Counted from the first letter of the stretch, positions 22,537 to 34,543 are shown. The stretch is 64,000 nucleotides of DNA from Branchiostoma floridae (GCF_000003815.2 NC_049985.1:21348888-21412887); one strand, 5' to 3'. Notes: generated by a model from the letters alone, not told the origin. Program-made: numbers and translations.

Positions 22537-22654
22537 GCAGATCCTACGGTAGCGAATATCAAAAGCTGGAAAAGGACTGTAGCTGGACTGGCCAATGCAC
22601 AGTCTTATTATCAAATCAGCTTTAGATGCTGTCTTATGCTACCGTAGGATCTGC
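22537..22654. mobile_element. Hairpin MITE with GCAGATCCTACGGTAGC ends
   Basis: Seventeen-bp perfect inverted ends, GCAGATCCTACGGTAGC at 22537-22553 and its complement at 22638-22654. Diverged relatives are near 24690-24815, 38310-38405, 46404-46490 and 48795-48965, several opening with CTCCAAGCA. Confidence 0.8.
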
Positions 22655-22844
22655 TTTGAGTTTTAAGATAAAACGGACTTAGAAAGCATGACAAAAATGC
22701 ATAAAACACGCCCAAAAGCCGTAGCCGTGCTTGGAGAGTTGTAGTATTGAAAATCGCACCCCAAATACTATTTGTCTTCCTTTTTATATAAAATCATATT
22801 GGTTCTCATTTTATTTGCTAAATCATATATCAACTCTGACGCAG

Positions 22845-25791
22845 GTGCAGACGTTGACTTTGAGCACCCTGACAACTTTGCCCCGAGCATGGGCAATGGC
22901 ACGGCATTGATCATTGCCTCCATGCTGGGGGACGTGGATATAGTGAGACTGCTGCTCCGCAAGGGGGCGTCTGTTATGAAGAGAATGGTGGGTGGCTTAA
23001 CTCCGCTTCATGCAGCCGCGTTCAAAGGTAAGCTGATCTAAAGAAATGTCACTAGTCTAGAACTCGACCAACGCATGTCCATAACTCATAATATCAAACC
23101 TTTCTAGGTTCCAGTGCAGTAACATATCAACTACATGTAGTCGCCAGGGGTCTTAAAATCTAACCACTTCAATGTTTTTTTAGTTGTTCACATTCACGTA
23201 ACGGACATTCTCAATTATAATGGTTTTGGGCATGTATGGATAAACCCGAGGTTATATCATGTTGATATGCTAACCGACCAATTACGACTCCGTTTACATG
23301 ATATATACAAGAATGGCATTCTTCTATCCAGAATAACTCAAAACTTTCCAGTTATTCTACGTTAAAGGAAAGATACGGACAAAAGAAGTATCTCTCGAAT
23401 GTACACAGTTTTTAACTTCGTAGAGCAATTACAAAGATCTGTAGTTACAAACTAAACATAGAAGCCGGAAGATATACTAAAAATCCGCGTGACCAGAGGT
23501 TTTGTCCATTCTGCCCAAACGGGATCGAAGATGAACGACACTTTGTTATGGATTGTTCTCGATATAATGATAAACGCACAGAGCTGTTCACATTACTTTC
23601 CGCTTGCTATAAAAAATTTGCTACTCTCTGTTCGATAGATAAACTCAACTACATTCTGGGAGGCGATAATCCTCATTGTGTACAAATAGGCAAATATATC
23701 CACGAATGACCGTAGAACCAATAGTGTAAATGACATGCTAGACCCTATTTGTTGATGTATCCATACCTATAGATATCCACATATGTGTGTTTAGTTGTAC
23801 TGTAAGTAGTTTTTTTTTATACATGTAACGTTAGACCTTACGAAAGTCGCTGTACTTTTGACGTGTCAAGAAAGATTATATTATATAAACACACGGACAC
23901 ATGCTACCGAAAACAATTTACTTTCTTGGTATGTCAGAATTCTGAGTCGTATAGCAAGGACATGAAAACACGATACAATGTATTTATTTACACGTCGTGT
24001 TTACATTGAATATTACTTCGTAGAAGGTAACGTTACACTTTTTTGTGTTGCAAATCCAACCCAGGGCAGACAGAAGTGGTGGAAGTGTTGGTGCAGCATG
24101 GTGCAACATTAGACATACGGGACGGCTTCCAGGACACCCCACTCATTCTGGCATGTCACAGCAAACATGTCGAAACAGTTCGGCGACTGATTGAGCTCGG
24201 AGCAAGACCTGATTTGACCGACGGTGGTACAGGCAGGAAGTAAGTGTCACATCCTTCCATCTAGCCTGGTTACCAAACCCCAGCCCGATCTCAAGTATCT
24301 ATCGTGCAGGGGTCTGGCCGGATGGGATAGGAACTCTTCTCAATTTTGCACCTTATAGTGGGCAAAAAACTCCACCAATAGAACAACACAGGATCAGCAG
24401 GAGGTAATTACACCCCTGCCATGATTGGTTAAAGACCCCCAACTGTACTTTTTGAATCCATAACGTAGCTGATTCGCTACTGTGATAGCCTGCTGACCAA
24501 CTGTGGTGTGTTGTAGCTGGCTACCTGTGGTGAGAGTGGTCATCAATCCTAGGTTCTCCTCCCACTGATCAACGGGCCTTCGAGAACCTTTCTACAGCCA
24601 TGTTGCCAGACCCCATCACGAAAGATATATCTTGAGGTTGGGGTATGGAATCCAGGCTACCTTCCATCAGGAGATAGATATTGAACGTGATCTCCAAGCA
24701 GCTCCTACGGTAGCATAAGATAGTATCAAAAGCTGCCAGAGGAGTGAAGCTGACATAGGAGTGTGTTTGGCTATTCGGAGGCTGATGACTCCCTTTGGCA
24801 TGGCCAGCTGTACTCCTTATACCCCTGTCACATTATCCACGATCTTCGGGCGCATCGATGAAAGATCGGCCATATTTAAGATCGACAGAGGGTTGCGCAT
24901 ATTTTTTGCACCTGACAACCGTCCCTGTCACATATAAACCATACTTTGTACTTTGTACAATTGTTGTGCAATTAAGTTATAATTATAAGCGAGGCTCGGG
25001 CGAATACCGCAGAATCGTCATCCGATCGATTTTCACCTTTTATTATATGTGTGCATCCACTGCATTGTGCACGTTTTATTCTTTGCCGCGATCCGCAAGC
25101 AAGAATCCTGATGTCATGAAAATGTATATCGATGGGAACGTTACAGACCATGCATGTACATGTTTGTTGTGTATTTGATATATGTATCTTATCTGGTGGC
25201 CTTGTTCCCTAAATGAGTCATATCTTCTCATAGCTTGGGGATAGCAGCCGGAAACCCGACCAGTGACGAGAGTATCAAGCTGATGCAAGAGGCTATAGAG
25301 TCCAAGCTGTTGAGATGCTGCAACCCTAAGTGTGGCAAACCAGGCTACAGGTAGGCTTTGCTGGTGATAGCTTGACTGTTTTCCGAGATAAATGCTTTAT
25401 TTTCACTTTCTAAGAAGACAGTGGTTACCATACTAGTACTTTGTCATCCATCCTATGTACAGACATTGTCTTATTTTTGCGTGCAAAGATCAGTTGAAAA
25501 GTTTCTGATACATTGTTCCTGAATAGCTGATGTGCGTGATATGTTTTCTACAGGAAGAACCTGAAGCGGTGTTCTCAGTGCAAGCTGACCCGCTACTGCA
25601 GCCGTGACTGTCAGATACAACACTGGACTGTCGGACACAAGAAGTGCTGTGGGCAAGATACGTACACTGAAGATCGTGCTTCAAAAATGCTTTGGTCGTT
25701 GGTAAACAACATCCACCAAAAACCCGTTGAAAATGTGGTTAGGTCAATGATAAACCTCTTCGACGAATATTTGGAAGCGAATAAATGTTGA
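22845..25791 (+). pseudogene. Gene 5 (class D): ankyrin + MYND gene lacking exon 1
   Basis: Exons 22845-23027, 24065-24239, 25234-25350 and 25554-25791 encode ankyrin repeats 2-4 and the whole MYND finger, ending with the class D tail (last residues DEYLEANKC). All phases agree (1, 2, 2) and all reading frames are open. The exon 1 and promoter expected by comparison with gene 10 were deleted: the sequence upstream is the 3' part of a class D intron 1 joined directly to the broken last exon of gene 4. Intron 2 contains the 3' end of a LINE (23190-23709). The gene could be expressed only by using an upstream first exon. Exon 1 of gene 2 ends in the matching phase 1 on the same strand, so a read-through transcript could in principle supply it. 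I treat it as a probable pseudogene with intact exons. Confidence 0.8.
23190..23709 (+). mobile_element. LINE 3' end with CCHC-type knuckle (relic)
   Basis: From about 23460 an open frame reads through a C-x2-C-x11-H-x5-C knuckle (FCPFCPNGIEDERHFVMDC) to a stop at 23707-23709. This is the C-terminal region of many invertebrate LINE polyproteins, downstream of the reverse transcriptase. The region from 23190 contains frame-broken upstream sequence. It lies in intron 2 of gene 5. A related fragment is on the minus strand at 27117-27432. Confidence 0.65.
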
Positions 25792-26222
25792 GTAGAAATG
25801 CCTCTACATCCGTAACAGATATACATCTACATCTAACGTTACATCTATACTTTATTGGGCAAAGCCTCCTTCAGCAATAGTAAGTAAAACATGCGTTGCG
25901 TGAACCTAACTTGGGACAGTTAGCTATTTCTTAGTATAGATCGATTTTGCGTTGTTCTCTTTATCAGTATGGAAAACAATGTGCCAAGTTTTTTTTTTTA
26001 TAGACGCATACGTAAGGTCCAAAAGGGCCAATTCTATATGATCTTGTTCGATTTACTTTGCACGGCCACGTTAAACGGATCATACGACGTATAGATGCTA
26101 TCCGCGTGCGCATCATTATTTTTTTTGTTCGATTATGATAAACCTAGTAGACATAACATGGTCTTAAAGAAAGTGAACGCACTGAGGGCTAGACTATACG
26201 TCAAGGAGTCGGATTTTTACGA

Positions 26223-26431
26223 AGCAAACTTAGCACCGCACATGCATATGGTTCAAAAAGAAAACGTATGCACATGCACATGGTTCAAAAAACAAACTTA
26301 GCACTGCATATGCACATGATTCAAAAAACAAACTTAGCACTGCACATGCACATGGTTTACAAAGCAAACTTAGCACTGCACATGTACATGCACATGGATC
26401 ACAAAGCAAACTTAGCACTGCACATGTACAT
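26223..26431. repeat. ~36-bp minisatellite 3' of gene 5
   Basis: About six copies of a unit containing TTAGCACTGCACATGCACATG followed by GTTCAAAAAACAAA or GTTCACAAAGCAAA. The open frames on both strands here are by-products of the repeat. The homologous array in unit 2 (49979-50110) has fewer copies. Confidence 0.9.
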
Positions 26432-27116
26432 GATTCATTATTGTGTACATTTGAGTATCTTAGTTTTCAGAGGTACGGATCACATTAAGTATGGAAGTAA
26501 GAAGATATAACAGAAACTGGCTTATTGCAAGTATCATTTACTTGCTAACGTTAACCATTATGAAAAAAAATGTCCGTCAAGGATATGACACCCATTTATG
26601 TCTGATTACAAGTTTTTACTGTTGTTAAAAACATCATTATTGTAACCTCCGGTTTGTTTAGATGCTTATACTATAGTACGGCAAACACGCAATGATGTTC
26701 TATACTGTCACGAAGTCCCATGATAATCTGATTTCTGGTTTTACACAGCCAGACCTACAGATGACAGTTACTGATGACTCATCAACTTTGTGTCGTGCAC
26801 GTGGTTATTAGTTATATTACCCATTTAATTAAACATTTTACCATAGACTACTGTGTGACTCTGATGATGACTGTATGTAGTAAGTACTTTTTGGCTGATA
26901 AATAGTTTTGGCTCATCTCTAAGCATCCCTGTTTTCTTTCTTTGAAACTGTCAGCTTTCTTTGAAACTGTCAATTTCACAAGTAGCAAAGTAAAGACCTT
27001 TTATGCTGTTACTTAATCCTTGGAAATCATAACATCAGTTTTCAGTGTCCTATTAACTGGGTAACAGTCCTACCGAAACAAAGAATTCTTTTGGCAAGGA
27101 AACCAGAGTCATAACA

Positions 27117-27432
27117 ATGACAATAAAGTTTATTGCATACTCATGACACGTTTGGGCTAAATGCAGTCAGTTTGATACAAAAGGTAGTAAATGAAAAATT
27201 ATACATATACTATAGTTTACATGCTTCTTCTCTCTTCTTAAAGCTTGTGTAGACGAACTTACAGAGATTTTCCAGTATAGCGGGATGATCTACATGTGTA
27301 GCATTAACGAATGGAGTGCGCATATCCTTGTACAGTGAACATTCTAGGACAAAGTGTACTTCGTTTTCTAAATGCATGTGGCTTTATCGCAAAATATACA
27401 TAGTCTATCATTAGGAGGAGTTCGGTTATACA
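27117..27432 (-). mobile_element. LINE 3' fragment, minus strand
   Basis: The minus strand reads YNRTPPNDRLCIFCDK, then after one frameshift ENEVHFVLECSLYKDMR, the same C-x2-C...H...C knuckle as in the relic at 23190-23709. The 3' end contains CAATAAACTTTATTGTC. The equivalent place in unit 2 (near 50884) reads through without it, so it inserted after the unit duplication or was removed cleanly from unit 2. Confidence 0.65.
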
Positions 27433-28019
27433 CAAGAAAACGACCCCCCCCTATTGTACGTACACTTTTGATTACGCTAGTTCACCGTTATCGCGGGTTA
27501 CCTGTATTCATTAATATATCAAAATCAAACAGTTTCAAATGTTGGGAAAGCATTGGATATAGGTTTCCTTCGGATAAACGTGAACTAAAGCTAGCATTGC
27601 ATGTATTACGTACTCTCAAAGCTCCTCCTTCTGACAAATCTCGACTTCTTTAAAATATTCGTCACATCTAGCCTGATTAAATCGCGCTCATAGCGGCCCG
27701 CCCAACATGTACATCTGCCGGCCATCGTGCAGTCTGTGTGCTTACCAACACTACATTCACATGTCGTCAAGGTAGAAGAAGGTAGCAATCTCTACGCCCA
27801 ACCCCTGCTTGTAGAGTTATCGTTTTACAACGTTCCATAAAAGATAGCAACTAAGCGCAATGAGCACGCGCTCCACGCCCCATAATGATAACAATGTTTT
27901 TGCATAGTTGTCACAAAAAGCAGGACTTGTATAGGAAAATATAAATAATAAAGGACAAACAAACTTCTGGTCTCTTTTCCCGAACCTTTATGTTCTCATT
28001 CCACTTGTGCGACCATGGC

Positions 28020-28067
28020 TCACGTGACAAAACAACAGATCACGTGACAAGACGATAGTTCACGTGA
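28020..28067 (+). promoter_or_regulatory. Three TCACGTGA boxes at exact 20-bp spacing, gene 6
   Basis: CACGTG cores at 28021-28026, 28041-28046 and 28061-28066. The last core ends 87 bp before the ATG. Between boxes and ATG lies a conserved segment (TTCTTCAGTTCAAACTCAGA, then AAGGTGTCGACAA) also present in genes 8, 9, 10 and 11. Confidence 0.7.
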
Positions 28068-28153
28068 CAAGACAAATTCTTCCCATGGTTCTTCAGTTCA
28101 AACTCAGACAGAACGCGCGCAAGGTGTCGACAAAAGTGGTTCTTTAGAACGAT

Positions 28154-31100
28154 ATGGAGGAAAGGGCAAATGAACTTCTGTTGTATGCTGCTGAGAACGG
28201 ATCGCTTGAAGGAGTTAAAACAGCCTTGAAAGCAGGTAAGCACACATCGCATCAATTATTTCCTAATATAAAGTAACATAGACTTGTGATGTTCAATCAG
28301 GCATCGAACAAAATAAAATTTGATAGGAATTTTAATTCCGAAATTATGGCAATGATATTTGGTGGAATCATGCGTTACGTAGTCAGTTTCTCCACCAAGG
28401 TTATATCCACGCTCCCCAGGGCGTAAGATAGTTTAATAAAAGAGATTTTTAAGAAACCTCAATGGTTTATACAATGTATATAGAATTTGTAGCTTTGAAT
28501 CTTCGACGCAGACAAACAGAACTTTTGATAGGCTAGCATTTGTGCACACACAGTGCGCGAATAGTTACCGTCAATTCCTTTTAGTACTGTTATTCTATTC
28601 TACATGTGTTATTTTCCTGTTTATCTTTTTACAACAGATATAGAAATACAGTTTTCGATCCGAGTTAAATCTGAAAATCTAATCAGGATATCGTCTGACT
28701 AAAATCACTCTCCTAGTGGGGGGGGGGTCAAAAAGCCAAGCCAGCGAGAGATTGACAATGTGTAAAGACCGGCTACAAGGAATAGGACCCATAGATTATT
28801 CAAATGTAAATTAGTTGTCTTGGAATTGTACACAAGTGTGAAATGAATTGAGCTTTTCCGTGTTACTAGTAACTGTTATACAGACGATTTGCATACGAAC
28901 TCGGCTTAAAAGAATAGTCTAAAACGAATGCTGTGCGCCACTATACCCTTTGTTATATCGTACAGTGGCATCACAGCATTACTGCGAACACAAGTTTATG
29001 TATACGTAGTCGTTTCTTATTGGGGTAGGTACTCTTGAGAAATACATGAATGAGACATCAAAGTCTTGGATTAAAGGCACGATTATGTGGCGAAGGTATG
29101 GGTTCATGGAACTCTAGTTTAAAATGTGATACTTTGTGAAAGTAGAGCTGACTTGAGTGTCTTGAGTGTGCCGTCACCATGTCTTGTTATTATATGATGC
29201 GATAAAAAGTAGAGTTTTTGGATTTTCTTGAAAAAGCTTATCAAAGACTGTGCAACCATATAATATTTTTTATTTCACCAAACGCATATAGGTGCGAACA
29301 TTGACTGTGACCAGCCGGACGACAGCGATATAATAAGGAGTGGCACACCATTGTATCATGCGTCTTTCAATGGACATGTAGACATCGTGAAACTGCTGCT
29401 CCGCAAGGGGGCGTCTGTGGCGAAGAGGACCAGGTTCTCGTTTGCTCCCCTCCATTCAGCAGCGACGGAGGTAGGTCAATTCATTCATTTATTCAATAAC
29501 CGTAACCAAGAAGGTCATATTTTAATGTTATTTGTCTGCCATTTGGTATTATTTGTCTGTCGTGATATGATATTTGCTATACGTACGCGTAGCTTCAGGG
29601 ATGATTTACATACTTAGATACTTATTGTGCAAATCATGATCAGGTTCAAATCTTAAGGAGAAAAAGCATAAATCACTCGAAAAGGTTAACACTCTTTGGT
29701 GAAAGTATGAAGTCGTGGAACTCTAGTTCAAAACAAATGCAAATACATGTACCGTCTATTTCATTGTGTATTACTTCGAGGAAGGATTACACATATGGTT
29801 GATGAGTATTTCTTGTGTCACAAAACCAACACAGGACGGACAGAAGTGGTGGACTTGCTGGTGCAGCATGGTGCAACGTTGGACATACGGGACGCCTGGC
29901 AGTATACACCACTCATGTGCGCCTCTATGTACAAACACGTCGACACAGTTCGGCGGCTGATAGAGTTAGGGGCAAGGGCGGATCTGACTGACGGTCCCGG
30001 CCGTTCCCTGGTAGCACAGAGGTACGTGCCATGAGGATGTAGACCGGCTTCAACTTTCAATTACTTGCTGGACTTGTGTTTCTTTCAATGTTTGTATGTG
30101 TGCGTGTGCGCGAACTCGTGGGTACGTGTGTGTGCATATTAGACTCTGACTTGCATTTTCAGCAAATGCTCATTTGCATATTCGTGACTGGACAGATGCG
30201 GCCGCAACCATTCCGATTCACAGTCATGATCATCAGTCAAAAATTATGTATGACTAAAAGCATTTTTTCTGTCAAGACCGTATATCCTACATAAAACACA
30301 CACATATACGCATATTGCAATCATGAGTGTATTGAAATTGATGTTAATATCTCCCGGCAAAACTAATCATGTATTCCACTAGGTACTGCGAGTTGGGGAT
30401 GGAAATCGGAAGACATGGAAGTGAAGAGTGTTTGAAGCTCTTAGAAAATGCAAGGAAGTCCAAACTGCTGAGATGCTGTAACCCTAAGTGTGGCAAGCAA
30501 GGCTACAGGTAAATAGACAATTTTAAAGTGCATTTTCGCGCTGTAACGCTAACGTTACCTGCAAAAATAATTCTACGATTGCGATGCTATTTTGTACATG
30601 GGTTGATGTTGTTGTGCAGGTTTCATTCTGGGCACTGCAGCTGGACCCCTTGTTTCGATGTTTTTGGCTCTAGGTATAATGCGGTCACAATTTTGTGTGA
30701 TAGGTGGATTAACGTGTAAAGAACAAGTAATCTAGGTTAGGCCCCATAGCAGCTTGCTCAGGGACTGCAGGGGCATTTTTGTTAAACTATTTCAAGGCAT
30801 GTAGGGGAAGAAAGTAATTGCGGAATTTATGTTATTTGGAATGCAGGTGGCTTAAATAGATATGTACACGAATTAAATGTACATTGTGTGTTGGATGTCC
30901 ATCGTCACTTCGATGATGACTTCAATGGCGTCTCTGGTGCGACCGAAGGCCGAGGCGCATATGCGTCCGCATGTCGGGCACACGACAGCGGTGCTGGGGA
31001 TGGGTCTTCCCTCCTTCTCTTTCTCCTTCCTGTCTTGTCGTTTCTTCTGTATTTCATTTAGTCTGTTGTTTTCAAAGTTTTGTACTCCCTGATGGACATC

Positions 31101-33101
31101 ATGACGCCATGCGCATCTGTCCATTGCAGTAGTCTCCCATTCCCGGTGTGGAATGCTGCATGCGGGGAGGAACGACTTCAGTGAGTCCTTGTAGCGCTTG
31201 TAAGGACGTCCGACTTTTCTCGTGCCGGAAGCAAGCTCACAGTAGAACACTGTCTTCGGGAGTCGTGATTCGTCCATGCGCACCACATGGCCAGCCCATC
31301 TCAGCTGAGCTTTCATGATGAGCGCTTCAATGCCCATCATGTTTGCTCGACGGAGCACTTCTGTGTTGGGAACCTTGTCTGTCCAGGAGATACCCATAAT
31401 TCTGCGCAGGCAGCGGAGGTGAAATCTGTCCAGAGCTTTCAGCTGCTTTTTGTACAGTGTCCAGGTTTCACAGCTGTAGAGTAGCGCTGTGATAACAACT
31501 GCTTTGTAGACTGCCAGCTTTGTCTGAAGTCTGATGCCACGTTCACCCCACAGCCGCTTCCAGAGCCTACCAAAGGAGGAGCCGGCTTTCGCAATCCTGT
31601 TGGACACTTCCTTGTCTGTACTGCAGGATGAGGTCAGTGTACTTCCCAGGTAGGTAAAGCTCTCTACACTGTTTAGCTCTGTTCCTTCTATCATGATGTG
31701 AGGAGCTGCTAGTGACACTCCTGGCGCAGGTTGAAGCATCACTTCTGTCTTCTTCAGGCTAATTGTTAGCCCGAAGGCTTTACTGGCTGTTGACAGGCAG
31801 TTAGCGAGCTCTTGCAGATCCGGTTCGCTGAGAGCAGCAAGGGCGCAGTCATCTGCAAAGAGAAAGTCTCTCACCAGGGCCTCCAGCACCTTGGTTTTTG
31901 CTTTGAGACGCCGTAGATCAAAGACCCGCCCATCGCATCTGTAGCGGATGGTTATCCCGGCATCTGTCGCAGAGAGTGCCTTGAACAGCATGGTGGCAAA
32001 CATGAGGCTGAAAAGAGTGGGTGCCATAACACAGCCCTGTTTTACTCCATTCGTGATAGGGAATGAGTCAGATACTGTGCCGTTTCCCACAGCACGGGCC
32101 ATCATCCCATCGTGGAATGACCTGATGATGCTGACAAACTTTGGGGGACAGCCCAGTTTGCCCAGTTTGGACAGGATTGACCACAGGCCCTCTCGGCTGA
32201 CTGTGTCGAAGTCCACAAACATGATGTACAGGTTTTAATTTTGTTCGCGACACTTTTCCTGGATTTGGCGAAGTGTAAATACCATGTCTATGGTTCCTCT
32301 GTTACTTCTGCAGCCGCACTGGCTTTCTGACACCACGTCGTCCAGCAGGTGCTGTGTGATGCGATTGAGGACAATGCGGGCCATGACTTTTCCAGCAGCA
32401 TTCAGCAGCGAGATTCCCCTATGGTTATCGCATGCTGCTCTGTCTTCCTTGTGCTTGTAAAGATGAATGATGTTGGCGTCCTTAAAGTCCTGCGGCACCG
32501 ATCCCTCCTTCCAGAACATTTGCATCAGTTCTGTCAGTTTGGCTGTGGCTTAAATAGATTATGTACACGAATTGAATGTACATTATACATGTGTATAAAT
32601 TGATGTTAAATCAGATGGGGTATATGATGATAAGGACATAATCTTCCTAAGAAACTGTTGGTTGATTCGGCTTCCTAGGCCGAGCACGGGTCAGGTTCGG
32701 CTACCCAGCGGGCTTGGGCTATGTCATTCACCAAGAGGGGTGTGTCTGGTTGTGTTTCTGGATATTTGGCGCCAGCAAAATCCTTTTGGATAGATTGTGA
32801 TTATAAAGAATGAAAATCCGGTATGAAATTAACATATTCACCAAATAGCATGTTTACCTGTTTCATTTTCAACAGGAAAACCCTGAAGCTGTGCGCCGGG
32901 TGCAAGCTGACCCGCTACTGCAGCCGTGACTGTCAGAAACAACACTGGTCTGTCGGACACAAGAAGTGCTGTGGTCATGACGCGTACACTGGCGGTCGCG
33001 AGCAAGCCGACTCCTTCACACACATGGCGTATGAAAAAGTTAATTTTACTGTGCCCACCCACATCTTAGAAGATATACAACAAAACTTTATGCGCCTGTA
33101 A
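28154..33101 (+). CDS. Gene 6 (class E): ankyrin-repeat + MYND zinc-finger protein, complete
   Basis: Five exons: 28154-28235, 29292-29474, 29835-30021, 30383-30508, 32876-33101. The total is 804 nt, 267 residues, and all phases agree. Exon 2 needs the donor after GTAG (29475); the nearer GTAGGT at 29471 would break the frame. Four ankyrin repeats are followed by a MYND finger split by intron 4, and a class E tail (ending QQNFMRL) longer than in class A. Intron 4 is 2.4 kb because it contains LINE copy 2 on the opposite strand. Three 20-bp-spaced TCACGTGA boxes lie upstream and an AATAAA at 33739-33744. Gene 11 is the near-identical unit 2 paralogue. The likely role is as a protein-interaction adaptor; no partner can be inferred. 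Confidence 0.88.
30083..30137. repeat. GT-rich tract in intron 3 of gene 6
   Basis: Short, degenerate GTGTGCGTGTGCGCG-like run at the same position after exon 3 as the longer tracts of other array genes; the paralogous tract of gene 11 is at 53546-53615. Confidence 0.7.
30847..30885. repeat. Left target-site duplication of LINE copy 2
   Basis: 39 bp beginning GTGGCTTAAATAGATATGTA. The right copy is at 32545-32584 and differs by one inserted T and one substitution. The equivalents around LINE copy 3 are 54342-54380 and 56044-56083; copy 1 keeps only the right one, 12004-12043. Confidence 0.88.
30886..32544 (-). mobile_element. Non-LTR retrotransposon (LINE), copy 2, 5'-truncated, in intron 4 of gene 6
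   Basis: 1.66 kb on the minus strand, covering reverse transcriptase (AFD-equivalent damaged, [24 protein letters not shown]), a basic C-terminal region and a terminal finger C-P-T-C-G-R-I-C. It lacks the endonuclease and 5' region. Defects: an in-frame stop (TAA, + strand 32235-32237) just upstream of the palm motif, a 12-nt deletion removing LTKA-type residues of that motif, and a 9-nt duplication (extra KLG). The stop and the 12-nt deletion are shared with copy 3 but not copy 1. Flanked by a ~40-bp target-site duplication, so it arrived by target-primed insertion and then multiplied by duplication of the host unit, not by further transposition. Confidence 0.93.
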
Positions 33102-34071
33102 CGACAAAGCACAAATCATGAAGCATTTTAGCTCTCAATGCCGCTACAGTCATATAAAATCTTGTACAAAGTAACTGAGTAGCCAAAATAGCGATTTCTC
33201 ACTACGGATATGATTCTGGTGTCTTGTAGAAATGATGTAGTCCAAAAGGTCATACCATTGCTTCATGTATCTTATAGAAAGAAGCAATCATCTTGAGTCG
33301 AATTCTTAGAAAAAAATCAGCACTACACATTCACATACTCGTGTAGTGAAAGTATGAAAATAAGAAGATGCCACAGCAACTACAAAGTATTGCACGGAAA
33401 TCTTCAAAAAGAGACACTTGTCAATTTTTCCTGTACAACTGTAATCACGTATTTTGGTCTTGTGGTTTTAGTAGTTTAATTTGGTTTGTCATATAGAAGA
33501 AAAGTTTAAACAAGTTACATTCGGAATGTGACAAAGCAGCCACCCATTTTATTTCGTATCTTTTAGATCAATAATAATTAGACTGTTGCAATGTAATTGT
33601 CATGGATACGTTTCATTTTCTTTATCAATTATGCTTCGTTTTGATAAAAGTAACATTCTACTGATCAGTGTGTTAAGTGATGTGATGAGAATGTTTTAAG
33701 GTAATGAAGCGTTAAGTTATCTGCTATTATTCCAGATGAATAAACACAACAAGAAGAAAAATGATCATGAACAAGGCTTGTGAAGCTTCTATAGATTTGT
33801 GTATAAGTGTAAATGAATATCATGACCACAACAGGAGGTATCAAAACCAGAAGTTCCGCTGCAGTACAGTAAAAAGCCGCTAGGACGACCATTATGACTT
33901 GACTATTGTTTTCCAAACACCCTTCCACCTACCAAATAAGGTCCGTCCGAGCAAGAGACACGCAAACAGACGACGTCGAAAACATAACCATCGTGGCAAA
34001 GGCAATAAGCACAGTCCACCTATACCTTTTCAGGAGACACACAAATTAAACTGCTTAAATAGCCACCAATC
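33102..34071 (+). other. 3' UTR and intergenic DNA of gene 6
   Basis: No exon. AATAAA at 33739-33744. Nearly identical to 12561-13530 and 56601-57570; the distance from the class E stop to the next class A ATG is 1491 bp in all three units. Confidence 0.55.
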
Positions 34072-34181
34072 TAGCCTGTGTGTACAAAATCTCTCGATGG
34101 TTGAGTTTAATGACCCCCTCCCCTCGTAGGGCGGTGGCAATTGTAGGACTGGTCGCTAGGGGCGCGATTTTAGTCAGGCTA
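34072..34181. mobile_element. TAGCCTG/CAGGCTA MITE (orthologue of 13531-13640)
   Basis: Same element at the same relative position between class E and class A genes. It was therefore present before the duplication. Confidence 0.6.
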
Positions 34182-34543
34182 GCCACCATTTCGCTTCCAG
34201 AAAGAAAATCAATGCCTTTAGCACAGCGCTGTTCCGTGTTACATCGCTAGTTCACAGATATCCGTAGGGTAACCTATATCTGTTCATTTTAAACAAGGTA
34301 TTTGGTGATATAAAGCCGACGGACGGTGGTTTTAAAATTAGATCGCATGCTATCGATCGCAAGAAATACAGAACCATACGCGAATGATAGCATAGTTACC
34401 CTGACATACTTGTGCATGCATTATAAAAACACGACTTGCGTATGAAAATATATCAAATTCCTGGGGAACATGTACAAAGAGAAAACAGCCTATCAGTATC
34501 AATTTTCTATATCGTTGCGTTCTTATCTCAATCCAGAGTCTCA

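Larger units (their letters stand above)
25792..28014. other. Intergenic DNA between gene 5 and gene 6
   Basis: Holds a minisatellite (26223-26431), a LINE fragment (27117-27432), and a TAGCCTG-type repeat near 27668. It is homologous to 49743-51577 in unit 2, apart from the LINE fragment. No exon was found. Confidence 0.55.

Noticed and set aside
26223-26431. CRISPR-like direct repeats
   Set aside because: Short units run head to tail without unique spacers, in a eukaryotic sequence; it is a minisatellite.
26230-26510. Histidine/methionine-rich ORFs on both strands
   Set aside because: By-products of the 36-bp minisatellite, whose unit length is a multiple of three.
29471-29476. Donor GTAGGT directly after GAG in exon 2 of gene 6
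   Set aside because: It ends in phase 0 and would break the frame with exon 3; the donor 4 nt downstream preserves phase 1 as in all paralogues.
31287-32238. Plus-strand ORFs across the LINE copies
   Set aside because: Antisense to the reverse-transcriptase frame, which carries the recognisable motifs.
32838-33062. Recurrent minus-strand ORFs ([12 protein letters not shown] type) opposite MYND exons
   Set aside because: They are antisense shadows of the conserved MYND exon and recur only because that exon is conserved; no splice sites or independent conservation support them.
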